Part shown: positions 52,716 through 60,493 of the stretch, piece after piece | Layout of the letters: each line of letters begins with the position of its first letter | Position numbering within the stretch: the first letter of the stretch is position 1 | Assembly (NCBI RefSeq): GCF_017833525.1 | Contig: NZ_JAFICD010000005.1 | Location: 310,001-374,000, forward strand | DNA length: 64,000 nt | Reading direction: 5' to 3' | Source of the DNA: Duganella sp. 1411 | GTDB lineage: Bacteria > Pseudomonadota > Gammaproteobacteria > Burkholderiales > Burkholderiaceae_D | Program-made: the position numbers and the translations under genes | Notes under the pieces: generated by a model | Database searches by the model: none | What the model saw: only the letters and a program-made list of their open reading frames with translations | Told to the model about the DNA's origin: nothing

Positions 52716-53387
52716 TCAATGCGATGATTGGGGACGGCGCACGGCGCGCACCTTGCCGCTGGGGCCGCCGCCGGCGTAAAACAGGTCGCCGCCGTCGGAT
52801 TCGAGCCCGCTGACGCCGGTGCCGGGCGGCATGCCCAGCCGCTCCAGCACGGCGCCGCTGGCCGGGTCGACGTGCAGCAGTTCGCTCTCGTCGCCCTCCC
52901 AGGTGCCGTGCCACAGCTGGCCGTCGACCCAGGTCACGCCGGTGACGAAGCGTTTCGATTCGATCGTGCGCAGGATCTGGCCGGTGGCCGGGTCGATCCG
53001 GTGGATCTTGCGGTCGCGGTACTGGCCCACCCACAGGCTGCCGTCGGCCCATGCCATGCCGGAGTCGTTGCCGTCGCCTGGCGCCGGGATCGATGCCACC
53101 ACCTTGCCGCTGGCGGGATCGATCTTGTCGATGCGCCGCTCGGCGATCTGGTACAGGTGGGTGCCGTCGAAGGCGGTGCCGGCGTCGCAGGGGCAGGGCA
53201 GCGAGTCGGTCGGATCGCCGCTGGCCGGGTCGAAGGAGATCAGGCGCCGGCCGGTGGCGGCCCAGACGCGCTTGCCGTCGTGGGTGACGCCGTTCACCTT
53301 GTCGGTGTCGGGGAAGGGGCCGTATTCGCGCACGATCTCGGCCGGGCGCAGCGCCGGCTCGGCGGGTTTGCTGGTTTTGCTGGTCAT
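52716..53387 (-). CDS. Beta-propeller (Vgb/glutamine-cyclotransferase-like) protein
   Basis: A 223-residue protein built of about five repeats of a YVTN/Vgb-type blade (DGKRVWAATGRRLISFDPASG, DGTHLYQIAERRIDKIDPASG, ADGSLWVGQYRDRKIHRIDP, each partly quoted). There is no signal peptide. Such propellers occur in virginiamycin-lyase-like and cyclotransferase-like proteins, but catalytic residues cannot be assigned, so it may only bind ligands. The start is supported by CAGGAGACG. The divergent or upstream neighbour is a winged-helix regulator. Confidence 0.7.
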   Translation of the reverse strand: MTSKTSKPAEPALRPAEIVREYGPFPDTDKVNGVTHDGKRVWAATGRRLISFDPASGDPTDSLPCPCDAGTAFDGTHLYQIAERRIDKIDPASGKVVASIPAPGDGNDSGMAWADGSLWVGQYRDRKIHRIDPATGQILRTIESKRFVTGVTWVDGQLWHGTWEGDESELLHVDPASGAVLERLGMPPGTGVSGLESDGGDLFYAGGGPSGKVRAVRRPQSSH

Positions 53388-53433
53388 AGTCGTCTCCTGT
53401 TGATGCGCCCGGGATCGGCGCCGCAAGAGAACT

Positions 53434-54654
53434 TTATGCCATCTGCGGCGCGGCGGGGAGTAACAAGATTGTCGTGTATCCGGCCAGCGGTGGCGCCAGC
53501 CAGCGCTGGGTGCGGGCGCGTCCGATGGAGCGCACCCGGCCCTCGGCCGCCAGCTCGGCCAGCGCGCGCTGCACGGTGCGCTGGCTGGCGTTCAAGGCCA
53601 GCGCCAGGGCCGAGGTCGACCAGGCGGCGCCGTCGGACAGCAGCGCGACCAGCGCGCCTTGTTCGCCGTCGATGGGCGGCGCCAGCAGCGCCACCTCGCG
53701 CCCGTCCAGCGGACGCAGCGCGAAGCCGCGCGCCGTCGCTTCGATCCGCGCCAGCGGCGTGACGAGCGCGCGCAGGCGGCCGATCTCGACCCGTAGCCGG
53801 GCGCGGTGGGTGTCATCCGGTTGGCGCGTGTTGAAGGCGCTGTCGATCAGCGCCTCGCGGTCCACGTCGCCGGGCCAGGCCTCGGCCAGCGCACGTGCCA
53901 GCGCGAACAGCACGGGACGGCGGGCCAGTGGCCGCCAATGGGTGTCGGTGCCGATGCCATGGCGGCAGGCGTCGACCACCAGCGCGCCGGAATCGAGCAG
54001 GCCGGCGACTTCGTCCAGCCGCAGCGCGTGCGCTTGGCCGGCGGACAGGCGCCGTGCCGCCGGCTGCTCCAGCGCGCCGCGCGCTTCCTCCACTTCGGCC
54101 AGCAGGGCGGGCAGGTGGGCGCGTTTGGCCGCCGCGTGCGCGCGGGCCAGCGCGGCGCGCGCGGGCGCGACGTCCAGGGAGCGCAGGCCCAGTTCCGCCG
54201 ACGCCAGTTCGGCGACGGCGGCCAGGGCTGGCGGCAGCGCGCGGCCGTTCAAATGGGACAGTTGCGCTTGCGCCTCGTCGAGCCGGCCCAGCAGCAACAG
54301 CTTGCGCACGGCGATGAGCCGCGCCTGCATGGCGTTGGCGTGGTCGGCGTGGGCTTCCAGCGTGGCCAGCGCGGCCGTCAGCGCGCGTGGCGTGCCGCTG
54401 AAATCGCGCACGGCCAGCGCCACTTCCGCCTCGGCCACGACGCAGCGGGCCCGAGCCAGTTCCTCGTGCGAGCCGAAGCCAAGGGCGGCGCGCTTGAGCA
54501 GTTCGCGTGCGCGCGGGTGCTCGCCGAGCTGGGCCATGGCGATGCCGCGCAACGCCAGCGCCGGCGGGTCGTCGCGCAAGGCGACATGCTTGAGGGCGCC
54601 GAGGGCGTCGCCGGCGGCAAGGGCCCGCGCGGCGGCGGCGATCAGGGAGTCCAT
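53434..54654 (-). CDS. Helix-turn-helix regulator with TPR-like N-terminus
   Basis: A protein of about 406 residues. The N-terminal ~200 residues are Ala/Leu-rich helical repeats (ALALRGIAMAQLGEHPRARELLKRA-like units) resembling TPRs. The middle has a transcriptional-regulator-like winged segment (RARLRVEIGRLRALVTPLARIE). The C-terminus ends with a DeoR/MarR-like helix-turn-helix, STSALALALNASQRTVQRALAELAAEG. It is probably a DNA-binding regulator of unknown ligand, divergent from the VOC gene. The ATG at 54654 is used; a GTG five codons upstream is possible. Confidence 0.65.
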   Translation of the reverse strand: MDSLIAAAARALAAGDALGALKHVALRDDPPALALRGIAMAQLGEHPRARELLKRAALGFGSHEELARARCVVAEAEVALAVRDFSGTPRALTAALATLEAHADHANAMQARLIAVRKLLLLGRLDEAQAQLSHLNGRALPPALAAVAELASAELGLRSLDVAPARAALARAHAAAKRAHLPALLAEVEEARGALEQPAARRLSAGQAHALRLDEVAGLLDSGALVVDACRHGIGTDTHWRPLARRPVLFALARALAEAWPGDVDREALIDSAFNTRQPDDTHRARLRVEIGRLRALVTPLARIEATARGFALRPLDGREVALLAPPIDGEQGALVALLSDGAAWSTSALALALNASQRTVQRALAELAAEGRVRSIGRARTQRWLAPPLAGYTTILLLPAAPQMA

Positions 54655-54764
54655 GGCGAGAGCATACACCGGCGGACCGCGCCGATTGATTCTGCGGAAT
54701 CAATCAAGGTACACTAGCCGCGGCGCGTCGCCACTCGATTCCAATAGACTAAAGGACGACCAAG

Positions 54765-55157
54765 ATGTTCAGTCATGTGATGATCGGTTCGAATGATATC
54801 GAACGCTCGAAGCGGTTCTACGATGCCGTACTCGGCGTGCTGGGCGCCGGCGAGCCGTTCAGCAACACGGCGGCCACCGGCCATCAGCGGCTGTTCTACC
54901 GGCACGAAGGAAACACCTTCTGCATCACGCAGCCGATCAACGGCGAGGAGGCGACTTGCGCCAATGGCGGCACCGTCGGCTTCAAATGCGACTCTCCCGA
55001 GCAGGTGCGGGCCTTTCACGACACCGCGCTCGCGCACGGCGGCACGACCTGCGAAGAGCCGCCCGGCTTGCGCAACGGTAGCCTTGGCGCGATGCATCTG
55101 GCCTACGTGCGCGACCCCGACGGCAACAAGCTGTGCGCGCTTCATCGCCTCAAATAG
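54765..55157 (+). CDS. VOC (glyoxalase/bleomycin-resistance fold) protein
   Basis: A 130-residue vicinal-oxygen-chelate protein. It begins MFSHVMIGSNDIERSKRFYD, a classical VOC start with a metal-ligand His, and ends with GAMHLAYVRDPDGNKLCALH, which includes the second conserved pair. Members are metal-dependent lyases, isomerases or binding proteins; the substrate is unknown. It is divergent from the HTH gene, which may regulate it, and converges on the TonB-receptor gene 4 bases downstream. Confidence 0.88.
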   Translation: MFSHVMIGSNDIERSKRFYDAVLGVLGAGEPFSNTAATGHQRLFYRHEGNTFCITQPINGEEATCANGGTVGFKCDSPEQVRAFHDTALAHGGTTCEEPPGLRNGSLGAMHLAYVRDPDGNKLCALHRLK

Positions 55158-55161
55158 CGCG

Positions 55162-57276
55162 CTACTCGATCTTTTTTACCAAGCCCACATAGACGCGCCG
55201 CGCGACGAAGTGATCGAATCCGGACTGCCGGAAGGTGCTGGCGTCCGTCCGATAGGTGCGCTTGGCTCCATCGAAAATATCGTTGGTGTTGACGGTCAGG
55301 CTTAGCGTCTTGGTCAGCTGGCGCTTCCAGGTCAGGTTCACGTTGCTGGTCGCGCCATAGCGCCCGAGCGGCGTGATCCCCGACGACTGCAGATGCGCGT
55401 CGAGCGATACGTCGTCTTGTTCGCCGCTGTACGCGGCCCGCAGATTGGCATAGCCCGAGACGCCTTTCTGGCGCACCGGACCGGACAAGTCGGGCGTGTC
55501 GAGCCGCACCCGGTAGGCGCCGCCATCCACGCCGAAACGCAGCTTGGTATTCGGCGTCCAGTCCAGCGAGCCGGTGACGCCGGTCGAGCGCGCCCGCCCG
55601 CCATTCTGCTTCGACGTGATCAGCACGTTGTCGGCGAAACCGCGCGCGTCGGTCACGGTGTCGCGGCTGCCGCGGTGGAAGGCGCTTACATTCCCGTTCA
55701 GGTGCGGCGCTTCGGCGTTGGCGCCGATTTCCCATGAGCTCAGCAGTTGCGGCCGGAGGCCCGGATTACCCCGGCTGAGATTCTGCGCGTCGACATAGGT
55801 GGTGTGGGGATTGAGGTCGCGCGGATCGGGCATTTGCAGGCTGCGGCGATAAGCCAGCGTCAGGTCGGTTTTGTCGCTGGCGGCATATTGCACATGCAGG
55901 CTGGGATTGAACGCCTGCCAACGCTCCGTCCGCGTGTAACCCTGCGCCGGGCTCACTTGCAGCGCCATCCGCTCGGCCCGTCCGCCCAGCAGCGCTTCCC
56001 ATTTGTCGTGCCGGATCTTCTCGGTCAGATAGGCGGCGCTCAGCGTTGTCGTCACCGCGTAGCCATTGGTCGTGACGGGATCCGGCGTTTCCGCGCCGGT
56101 CGATGGATCGACGGCCGCCTGATAGTTGTGCATGTCGTCGACCTTACTCTGGAAATCCAGGCCCATGCCCCACTGGCCGAGCGCTTCGGTGGCGCGGCTC
56201 CAGTCGATGGTGGCCTGGGTAAGGCGGCGTTCCGAGCCGGTGGCGCCGTGGCTGTAGCCGGTGGCGTACAGCGGTTCGACATACACGTCGCGATACGATT
56301 TGTCGATCAGCGCGCTCGTCGTGCTGCGCTGGAGCATGGCCTTGAGCGCCGTGCCCTTGTCCTGGTGGCTGTAGCTGAGGCTGGCGCTGTTGTCGGATTG
56401 CTCGTTGGGGCCTTCGGAGATGCGATGGAAAACGGTCTCGGCGGCGTCCGCGCGATTGATGTTGAGCACGTCGAACAGCGGGCGGGAGCGGCGACGATTA
56501 TGCCTTCCCGACAGGCTGATGCTCTCGGTGTCGCTCAGCGCCGCGTCGACACCCAGCGCCGCGCTTTCGACGGTGCGGCGGATGAAGACATCCGACGTCT
56601 GCAGCGTTTGTCCGGTGTTGCCGGTGAGTGGATTATTCCAGTCGACCGCCGATTCGCGGATTTTCCGCGTGCCGTCGCGGCGTAACGCCAGGTTGCCATG
56701 CACGCTGATATTCTTTCGCGTCACGTCGCCGGAGGTTCCCACATTCCACAGCCCCTGGTCGGCGGCGCTGGCCTGCACCTGCGCGTGGGCGCCGGGCTTG
56801 CGATTGCGCTTCAACACGATATTGACGATGGCGCCGCCATTGGCGTTGTAGGCGGCGGAAGGGTTGGTGATGACTTCGACGCTGGCGATGTCGGCGCCGC
56901 TCATCGTCTGCAGCGCCGCCGCGCGCTCGTCGCCGGCCCCCGACGTGATCGCCGTCGGCTTGCCGTCGATCAGCACCGTGACCTGCGTATTTCCCTTGAC
57001 CGAGATTTTCCCGTCGGCCGACACCGATAGCTCGGGTGTCGATTGCAAAACGTCCTGGGCGCTGCCGTTGGCCGCCCTCGGCATGCTGGAAACGTCGTAG
57101 ACGGTCTTGTCGAGCTTTTTGACGACCGGCTCTTTTTTGGCGGTGACGGTCACCGTCGGCGTGACGGTGTCTTGTTCCTGTGCGTGGCTTGGCGCTGGCA
57201 AAGTGACGAGCCCGCACAGGCTGGCGGCAAGCAGGCCCTTCAACAGGCTCGGCACGGTAATCGACGGAATGGGCAT
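55162..57276 (-). CDS. TonB-dependent outer-membrane receptor
   Basis: A 704-residue outer-membrane protein. It has a signal peptide (MPIPSITVPSLLKGLLAAS, cleavage near SHA-QE), then a plug domain beginning TVTVTAKKEPVVKKLDKTVYDV, with a long QDVLQSTPELSVSADGKISV region and VEVITNPSAAYNANGGAIVNIVLKR (quoted in parts). A C-terminal beta-barrel follows, ending RRVYVGLVKKIE. The family resembles the Bacteroidetes-type outer-membrane beta-barrel group, with no siderophore-receptor-specific motif. The substrate is unknown. The ATG at 57276 is chosen; a possible operator lies 34 bases upstream. Confidence 0.88.
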   Translation of the reverse strand: MPIPSITVPSLLKGLLAASLCGLVTLPAPSHAQEQDTVTPTVTVTAKKEPVVKKLDKTVYDVSSMPRAANGSAQDVLQSTPELSVSADGKISVKGNTQVTVLIDGKPTAITSGAGDERAAALQTMSGADIASVEVITNPSAAYNANGGAIVNIVLKRNRKPGAHAQVQASAADQGLWNVGTSGDVTRKNISVHGNLALRRDGTRKIRESAVDWNNPLTGNTGQTLQTSDVFIRRTVESAALGVDAALSDTESISLSGRHNRRRSRPLFDVLNINRADAAETVFHRISEGPNEQSDNSASLSYSHQDKGTALKAMLQRSTTSALIDKSYRDVYVEPLYATGYSHGATGSERRLTQATIDWSRATEALGQWGMGLDFQSKVDDMHNYQAAVDPSTGAETPDPVTTNGYAVTTTLSAAYLTEKIRHDKWEALLGGRAERMALQVSPAQGYTRTERWQAFNPSLHVQYAASDKTDLTLAYRRSLQMPDPRDLNPHTTYVDAQNLSRGNPGLRPQLLSSWEIGANAEAPHLNGNVSAFHRGSRDTVTDARGFADNVLITSKQNGGRARSTGVTGSLDWTPNTKLRFGVDGGAYRVRLDTPDLSGPVRQKGVSGYANLRAAYSGEQDDVSLDAHLQSSGITPLGRYGATSNVNLTWKRQLTKTLSLTVNTNDIFDGAKRTYRTDASTFRQSGFDHFVARRVYVGLVKKIE

Positions 57277-57309
57277 GATGTCTCGAATATGTGACTGTGA
57301 TAGCAATAA

Positions 57310-57325
57310 TGCGACATATGTCACA
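57310..57325. promoter_or_regulatory. Palindromic operator candidate between divergent genes
   Basis: TGCGACATATGTCACA is a 16-bp near-perfect palindrome (core GACATATGTC exact) in the 167-bp gap between the receptor gene and the lipoprotein gene. It is 34 bases from the receptor start. The binding protein is unknown; it does not fit the Fur consensus. Confidence 0.35.
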
Positions 57326-57443
57326 TCACGTCAAGGAGTGTGTTTCGCACCCGCATCGCAACTGAATAGCGACGAGTGCGCTCCAACCCGCCCAAATAAT
57401 GTAAGATCATTTTGATAACTTACTTCACTAGGGAGAACACCGG

Positions 57444-58133
57444 ATGAAACGCAATGCCCTGATAGGCGCCATGATCGTGGCGGCATCGCTTGCCGCCTGC
57501 AAAAAACACGAGAAGGTCGAGGAAGCGCCGGTCGTCGCCGCGCCCGTTCCCGTCACCGCGCCCGACCCGGCCTCCGCCGGCAAGGTGCCGGCGGCCGAGC
57601 AGACCGACGAGCAGCGCGAGATGGCCAAGAAGCAGGCGCTGCTGGCCTATGGCGTGATGGAGGATAAATATATCAACGATCCGCGCGCGCAGTGGGCGAC
57701 GGAGGCCAAGGCCAGCTCCGTCTTTGGCGACGACGGCGGCAAGACGCCGTCCGATGTGAACCTGGCCAAGAACGCGGTCGGCGCCAGCGACGGCAACGCC
57801 TGGACCAACAATAATACCGACAAGGGTTTCGATTGGCTGGAAACCACCTTCGCCACCCCGGTCAACGCCACCGAGGTGCGCTTCGTGCTGCCGAGCGGGC
57901 AGGGCGTCGAGGCGGTCAACAAGGTGGAGTTGCAGGATACCGACGGCAAGTGGAACACCGTGTGGGAGGGCGTGAGCGACGTCAAGCGCGATGACCGCGG
58001 CAACCGTACCTGGTTCGTGCGCACTTTCAGCAAGACGCCGTACAAGGCGAAGGCGGTGAAAATCACCTATGCCAACAACCTGCAGCACGATTACAAGACC
58101 ATCGATGCGGTGCAGCTGGTCGGCGATAAGTAA
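57444..58133 (+). CDS. Lipoprotein with galactose-binding/discoidin-like domain
   Basis: A 229-residue lipoprotein with lipobox LAAC near residue 19, then a Pro/Val-rich spacer (PVVAAPVPVTAPDPAS). The C-terminal ~150 residues begin around KYINDPRAQWATEAKASS and include WLETTFATPVNATEVRFVLP and WNTVWEGVSDVKR, a typical F5/8-type (discoidin) jelly-roll that binds carbohydrates or surfaces. It starts with AGGGAGAA 9 bases upstream. It is divergent from the receptor gene; no enzymatic residue is evident. Confidence 0.75.
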   Translation: MKRNALIGAMIVAASLAACKKHEKVEEAPVVAAPVPVTAPDPASAGKVPAAEQTDEQREMAKKQALLAYGVMEDKYINDPRAQWATEAKASSVFGDDGGKTPSDVNLAKNAVGASDGNAWTNNNTDKGFDWLETTFATPVNATEVRFVLPSGQGVEAVNKVELQDTDGKWNTVWEGVSDVKRDDRGNRTWFVRTFSKTPYKAKAVKITYANNLQHDYKTIDAVQLVGDK

Positions 58134-58178
58134 AGATAAGGCGCGGGCGGGCAAGCGGGCCTGGCCCGCCTGTCCATC

Positions 58179-58367
58179 CTAGCCGCGGTCGGCGGCGCGG
58201 CGCTTGTCCGGCTCGTTGAGCACGCGGGCGATGACCGGCAGCGGCACGCCCGCTTCCTCGAGGAAAACGGCGGCCGCTTCGCGCCCATCGGTCTCGAGCA
58301 TGGCGATGCCGGCGTGCACGGCGATGGCCTTGACACGGTCTGGTCGGGAACGTCGTTCTATCATCAT
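58179..58367 (-). CDS. Small hypothetical protein
   Basis: A 62-residue protein with a strong GGAGG site before two adjacent ATGs (58367 and 58364). The sequence is a small alpha-helical unit with an Arg-rich start (MMIERRSRPDRVKAIAVHAG) and FLEEAGVPLPVIARVLNEP in the middle. I do not recognise it. It follows the single-domain response regulator on the same strand by 68 bases and could be cotranscribed. Confidence 0.6.
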   Translation of the reverse strand: MMIERRSRPDRVKAIAVHAGIAMLETDGREAAAVFLEEAGVPLPVIARVLNEPDKRRAADRG

Positions 58368-58435
58368 AGGGCCTCCTGTCGTTGACAAGACAGTATCACG
58401 AAAGCAATTGCCTTGCGCGCACCCGCCGCGCGCCG

Positions 58436-58846
58436 TTACGCTATCTTGCGCGCGAAGCCGGCGCGCATGTCGCACGCGGTGCTGATGGCGCGTAGAATTT
58501 CTTCCATGCCGGCCGGTTTGGTGATGTGCTGGTCGAAGCCGGCATCCTGCGTGCGCTGCCGCGTGCCCCTGTCGCCCCAGGCCGTGAAGGCGACCAGCGC
58601 GAGGTTGCCGAATTCCGGCTGCGCGCGCAACGCGGCGGCGACCTGGAACCCGTCCATCACCGGCATGCCGAGGTCCAGCAGGATGACGTCGGGCGCGAAT
58701 TCCTTCGCCGTCTGCAATCCCTGGCTGCCGCTGTAGGCGACGGCGGTCTGGTAGCCGTAAAGCGCGAGCAACTCCGCCGCCACATCGGCCGCCTGGTTGT
58801 TGTCGTCGATGATGAGGATACGTTTGCTTGAGGTGGACTGGTCCAT
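58436..58846 (-). CDS. Single-domain response regulator
   Basis: A 136-residue stand-alone receiver (CheY/Spo0F type). It has the acidic pair in ILIIDDNNQAAD, phospho-acceptor Asp in VILLDLGMPVMDGF, conserved Thr (VAFTAWG) and Lys (HITKPAGME). There is no output domain, so it acts through partner kinases or targets elsewhere. The ATG at 58846 follows a poor ribosome-binding site; an earlier TTG is rejected. A perfect TATAAT box lies 126 bases upstream (58977-58972). Confidence 0.9.
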   Translation of the reverse strand: MDQSTSSKRILIIDDNNQAADVAAELLALYGYQTAVAYSGSQGLQTAKEFAPDVILLDLGMPVMDGFQVAAALRAQPEFGNLALVAFTAWGDRGTRQRTQDAGFDQHITKPAGMEEILRAISTACDMRAGFARKIA

Positions 58847-58971
58847 GATATCGATCGAAAAAGTGGGCAACTGAAGCGTTGCGTCTTTCGGCTGGGGCCA
58901 GGCCGGGGTTGGGTGCGCGTGCGGCGAATCTGGGCACGGCGGTCAGGAAAAGACTTGCCTTCCTGAACGAA

Positions 58972-58977
58972 ATTATA
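58972..58977 (-). promoter_or_regulatory. Perfect -10 hexamer upstream of the response regulator
   Basis: TATAAT on the minus strand with TTGCCT 19 bases further upstream; the spacing is longer than ideal. It gives a leader of about 120 bases before the response regulator. Confidence 0.4.
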
Positions 58978-59102
58978 GATGCAAAGTGGTATGTAAAGGC
59001 AAGGTATTTAACATTTCTGTGCGATTAAGCCCGGGTATTTCTTGAATAATTGCATAGTCGTCACCAAGTTGAGTGCAGATCCCATATTAAAAAGGAATGA
59101 TG

Positions 59103-59600
59103 ATGACGATTGAGAAAGCCATTCTGGCCGGCGGCTGTTTTTGGGGCATGCAGGATTTAATCCGTAAAATGCCGGGTGTCGAGAGCACGCGCGTCGGTTA
59201 TAGCGGTGGCGACGTGGCCAACGCGACCTACCGCAATCACGGCACGCATGCCGAGGCGATCGAAATTAACTTTGATCCGTCGGTCATCAGCTACCGCAAA
59301 ATCCTGGAGTTCTTCTTCCAGATCCACGATCCCAGCACCCCCAACCGGCAGGGCAACGACGTCGGCACGAGTTATCGTTCGGCTATTTTCTATGTCGACG
59401 ATCAACAAAAAGCCACGGCCGAAGACACCATCGCGGACGTCAACGCCTCCGGTTTGTGGCCGGGCAAGGTGGTCACGGAGCTTGCGCCGGCCGGCCCGTT
59501 CTGGGAGGCGGAACCGGAGCATCAGGATTACCTCGAGCGCATTCCGAACGGCTACACCTGCCACTACGTGCGCCCGGACTGGCGGCTTCCGAAGCGCTGA
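59103..59600 (+). CDS. msrA: Peptide-methionine (S)-S-oxide reductase
   Basis: Repairs oxidised methionine (S-epimer) in proteins. The 165-residue protein has catalytic Cys12 in LAGGCFWGMQD and the family's GYSGGDVANATYRN, HAEAIEINFDP, FFQIHDPSTPNRQGND and FWEAEPEHQDYL segments. The third ATG (59103) is chosen because AAAGGA would sit at the right spacing for it and too close to the first. No MsrB or thioredoxin gene is adjacent. A terminator follows. Confidence 0.96.
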   Translation: MTIEKAILAGGCFWGMQDLIRKMPGVESTRVGYSGGDVANATYRNHGTHAEAIEINFDPSVISYRKILEFFFQIHDPSTPNRQGNDVGTSYRSAIFYVDDQQKATAEDTIADVNASGLWPGKVVTELAPAGPFWEAEPEHQDYLERIPNGYTCHYVRPDWRLPKR

Positions 59601-59627
59601 TACGGCCCCATAGCCGTTTCCGATGCC

Positions 59628-59667
59628 ATCCCGCAGCCGCGCAAGCGCCTGCGGGATGTTGTTTTTT
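59628..59667 (+). terminator. Terminator downstream of msrA
   Basis: ATCCCGCAG/CTGCGGGAT stem with an inner GCGC/GCGC pair, then GTTG and a run of six T, beginning 28 bases after the msrA stop. Confidence 0.8.
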
Positions 59668-59784
59668 AATTCATGAAACTCTTTGAAATCAGTCGCTTAG
59701 CAGCCGGAAGGTAACCGGAAGGCGGCTTTCCCAGCCGGTCGATACAGTGCACCCATGCATTTGCGTCCACCTGGAGAGTACATC

Positions 59785-60180
59785 ATGAGTCAATTATTTA
59801 CCGCCATATACGAAGTCAACAGCGCCGTCGACGGCGGCCCGACCCTGCGGCTCAATCTGGTCGTCGATGGGCGCAACGATAGTGTCGTGGGACACGTTCA
59901 GCTTGACGATTTCGCTGGCGCCAGCAGGGCGATCTCGGTGCGCGGCCACCACGTGGAAATCGACGGCGAGCGGCCCATGCAGGCCATCGTGCTGGCCGGC
60001 ACGCCGACCATCTTTCCCTGCAAGGACGAGGACCCGAGCGCCTTCCAATTGCTGATGGTATTGCCGACCGCCTGGAAGGATGGCCAGGTTTGCTACAAAA
60101 TGAGTTTTGGTAAAACCTCGCCGCGCGTTCTGGAAATTCGCGACGGTATCGCGCGCGCTGTTTTACCCGTCTCCCATTAA
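59785..60180 (+). CDS. Small DUF1842-like protein
   Basis: A 131-residue beta-rich protein without a signal peptide. The start LFTAIYEVNSAVDGGPTLRL followed by NLVVDGRNDSVVGHVQL resembles the DUF1842 family of uncharacterised beta-barrel-like proteins, from memory, so this is tentative. The ATG at 59785 follows GGAGAG; an earlier in-frame ATG at 59755 lacks one. It is upstream of the chitinase gene by 313 bases. Confidence 0.5.
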   Translation: MSQLFTAIYEVNSAVDGGPTLRLNLVVDGRNDSVVGHVQLDDFAGASRAISVRGHHVEIDGERPMQAIVLAGTPTIFPCKDEDPSAFQLLMVLPTAWKDGQVCYKMSFGKTSPRVLEIRDGIARAVLPVSH

Positions 60181-60493
60181 CAGCTTTAATATCAGCTCTG
60201 CTGCAGTACCACTTTTTTATTCCTCGAAATTGGTACTCGCCGCTTAACAAAATGTTTTATGTGCGGGTATTAAGATGCCTGTTTCACCCGCTTGTGCAGC
60301 CAATGGGCGGCATCGTTAGTGTGTGCTTACTATCCATGTCTTAACTGCCATGGTTCCTTTCTCCGGAAACTCTTCTCTATGTGAAACTGGTATTGAAGTG
60401 GCGGTAATTATTAAAACCACTTGACTACCAATTCTTTCGGTTCCATCCTGAAAACACAAGAAAAGCATAGTTCACCCACCCGAAGGAGAGATG
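60181..60493 (+). promoter_or_regulatory. Chitinase upstream region with operator-like inverted repeat
   Basis: This 313-bp gap contains no gene. The imperfect inverted repeat TGGTATTGAAGTGG (60388-60401) / CCACTTGACTACCA (60417-60430), 12 of 14 positions matching, includes the -35-like TTGACT (60421-60426); the -10 at about 60444 is weak. Another 7-bp repeat, AGTACCA/TGGTACT, lies at 60205-60211 and 60231-60237. The layout suits a regulated chitinase promoter. Confidence 0.4.
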
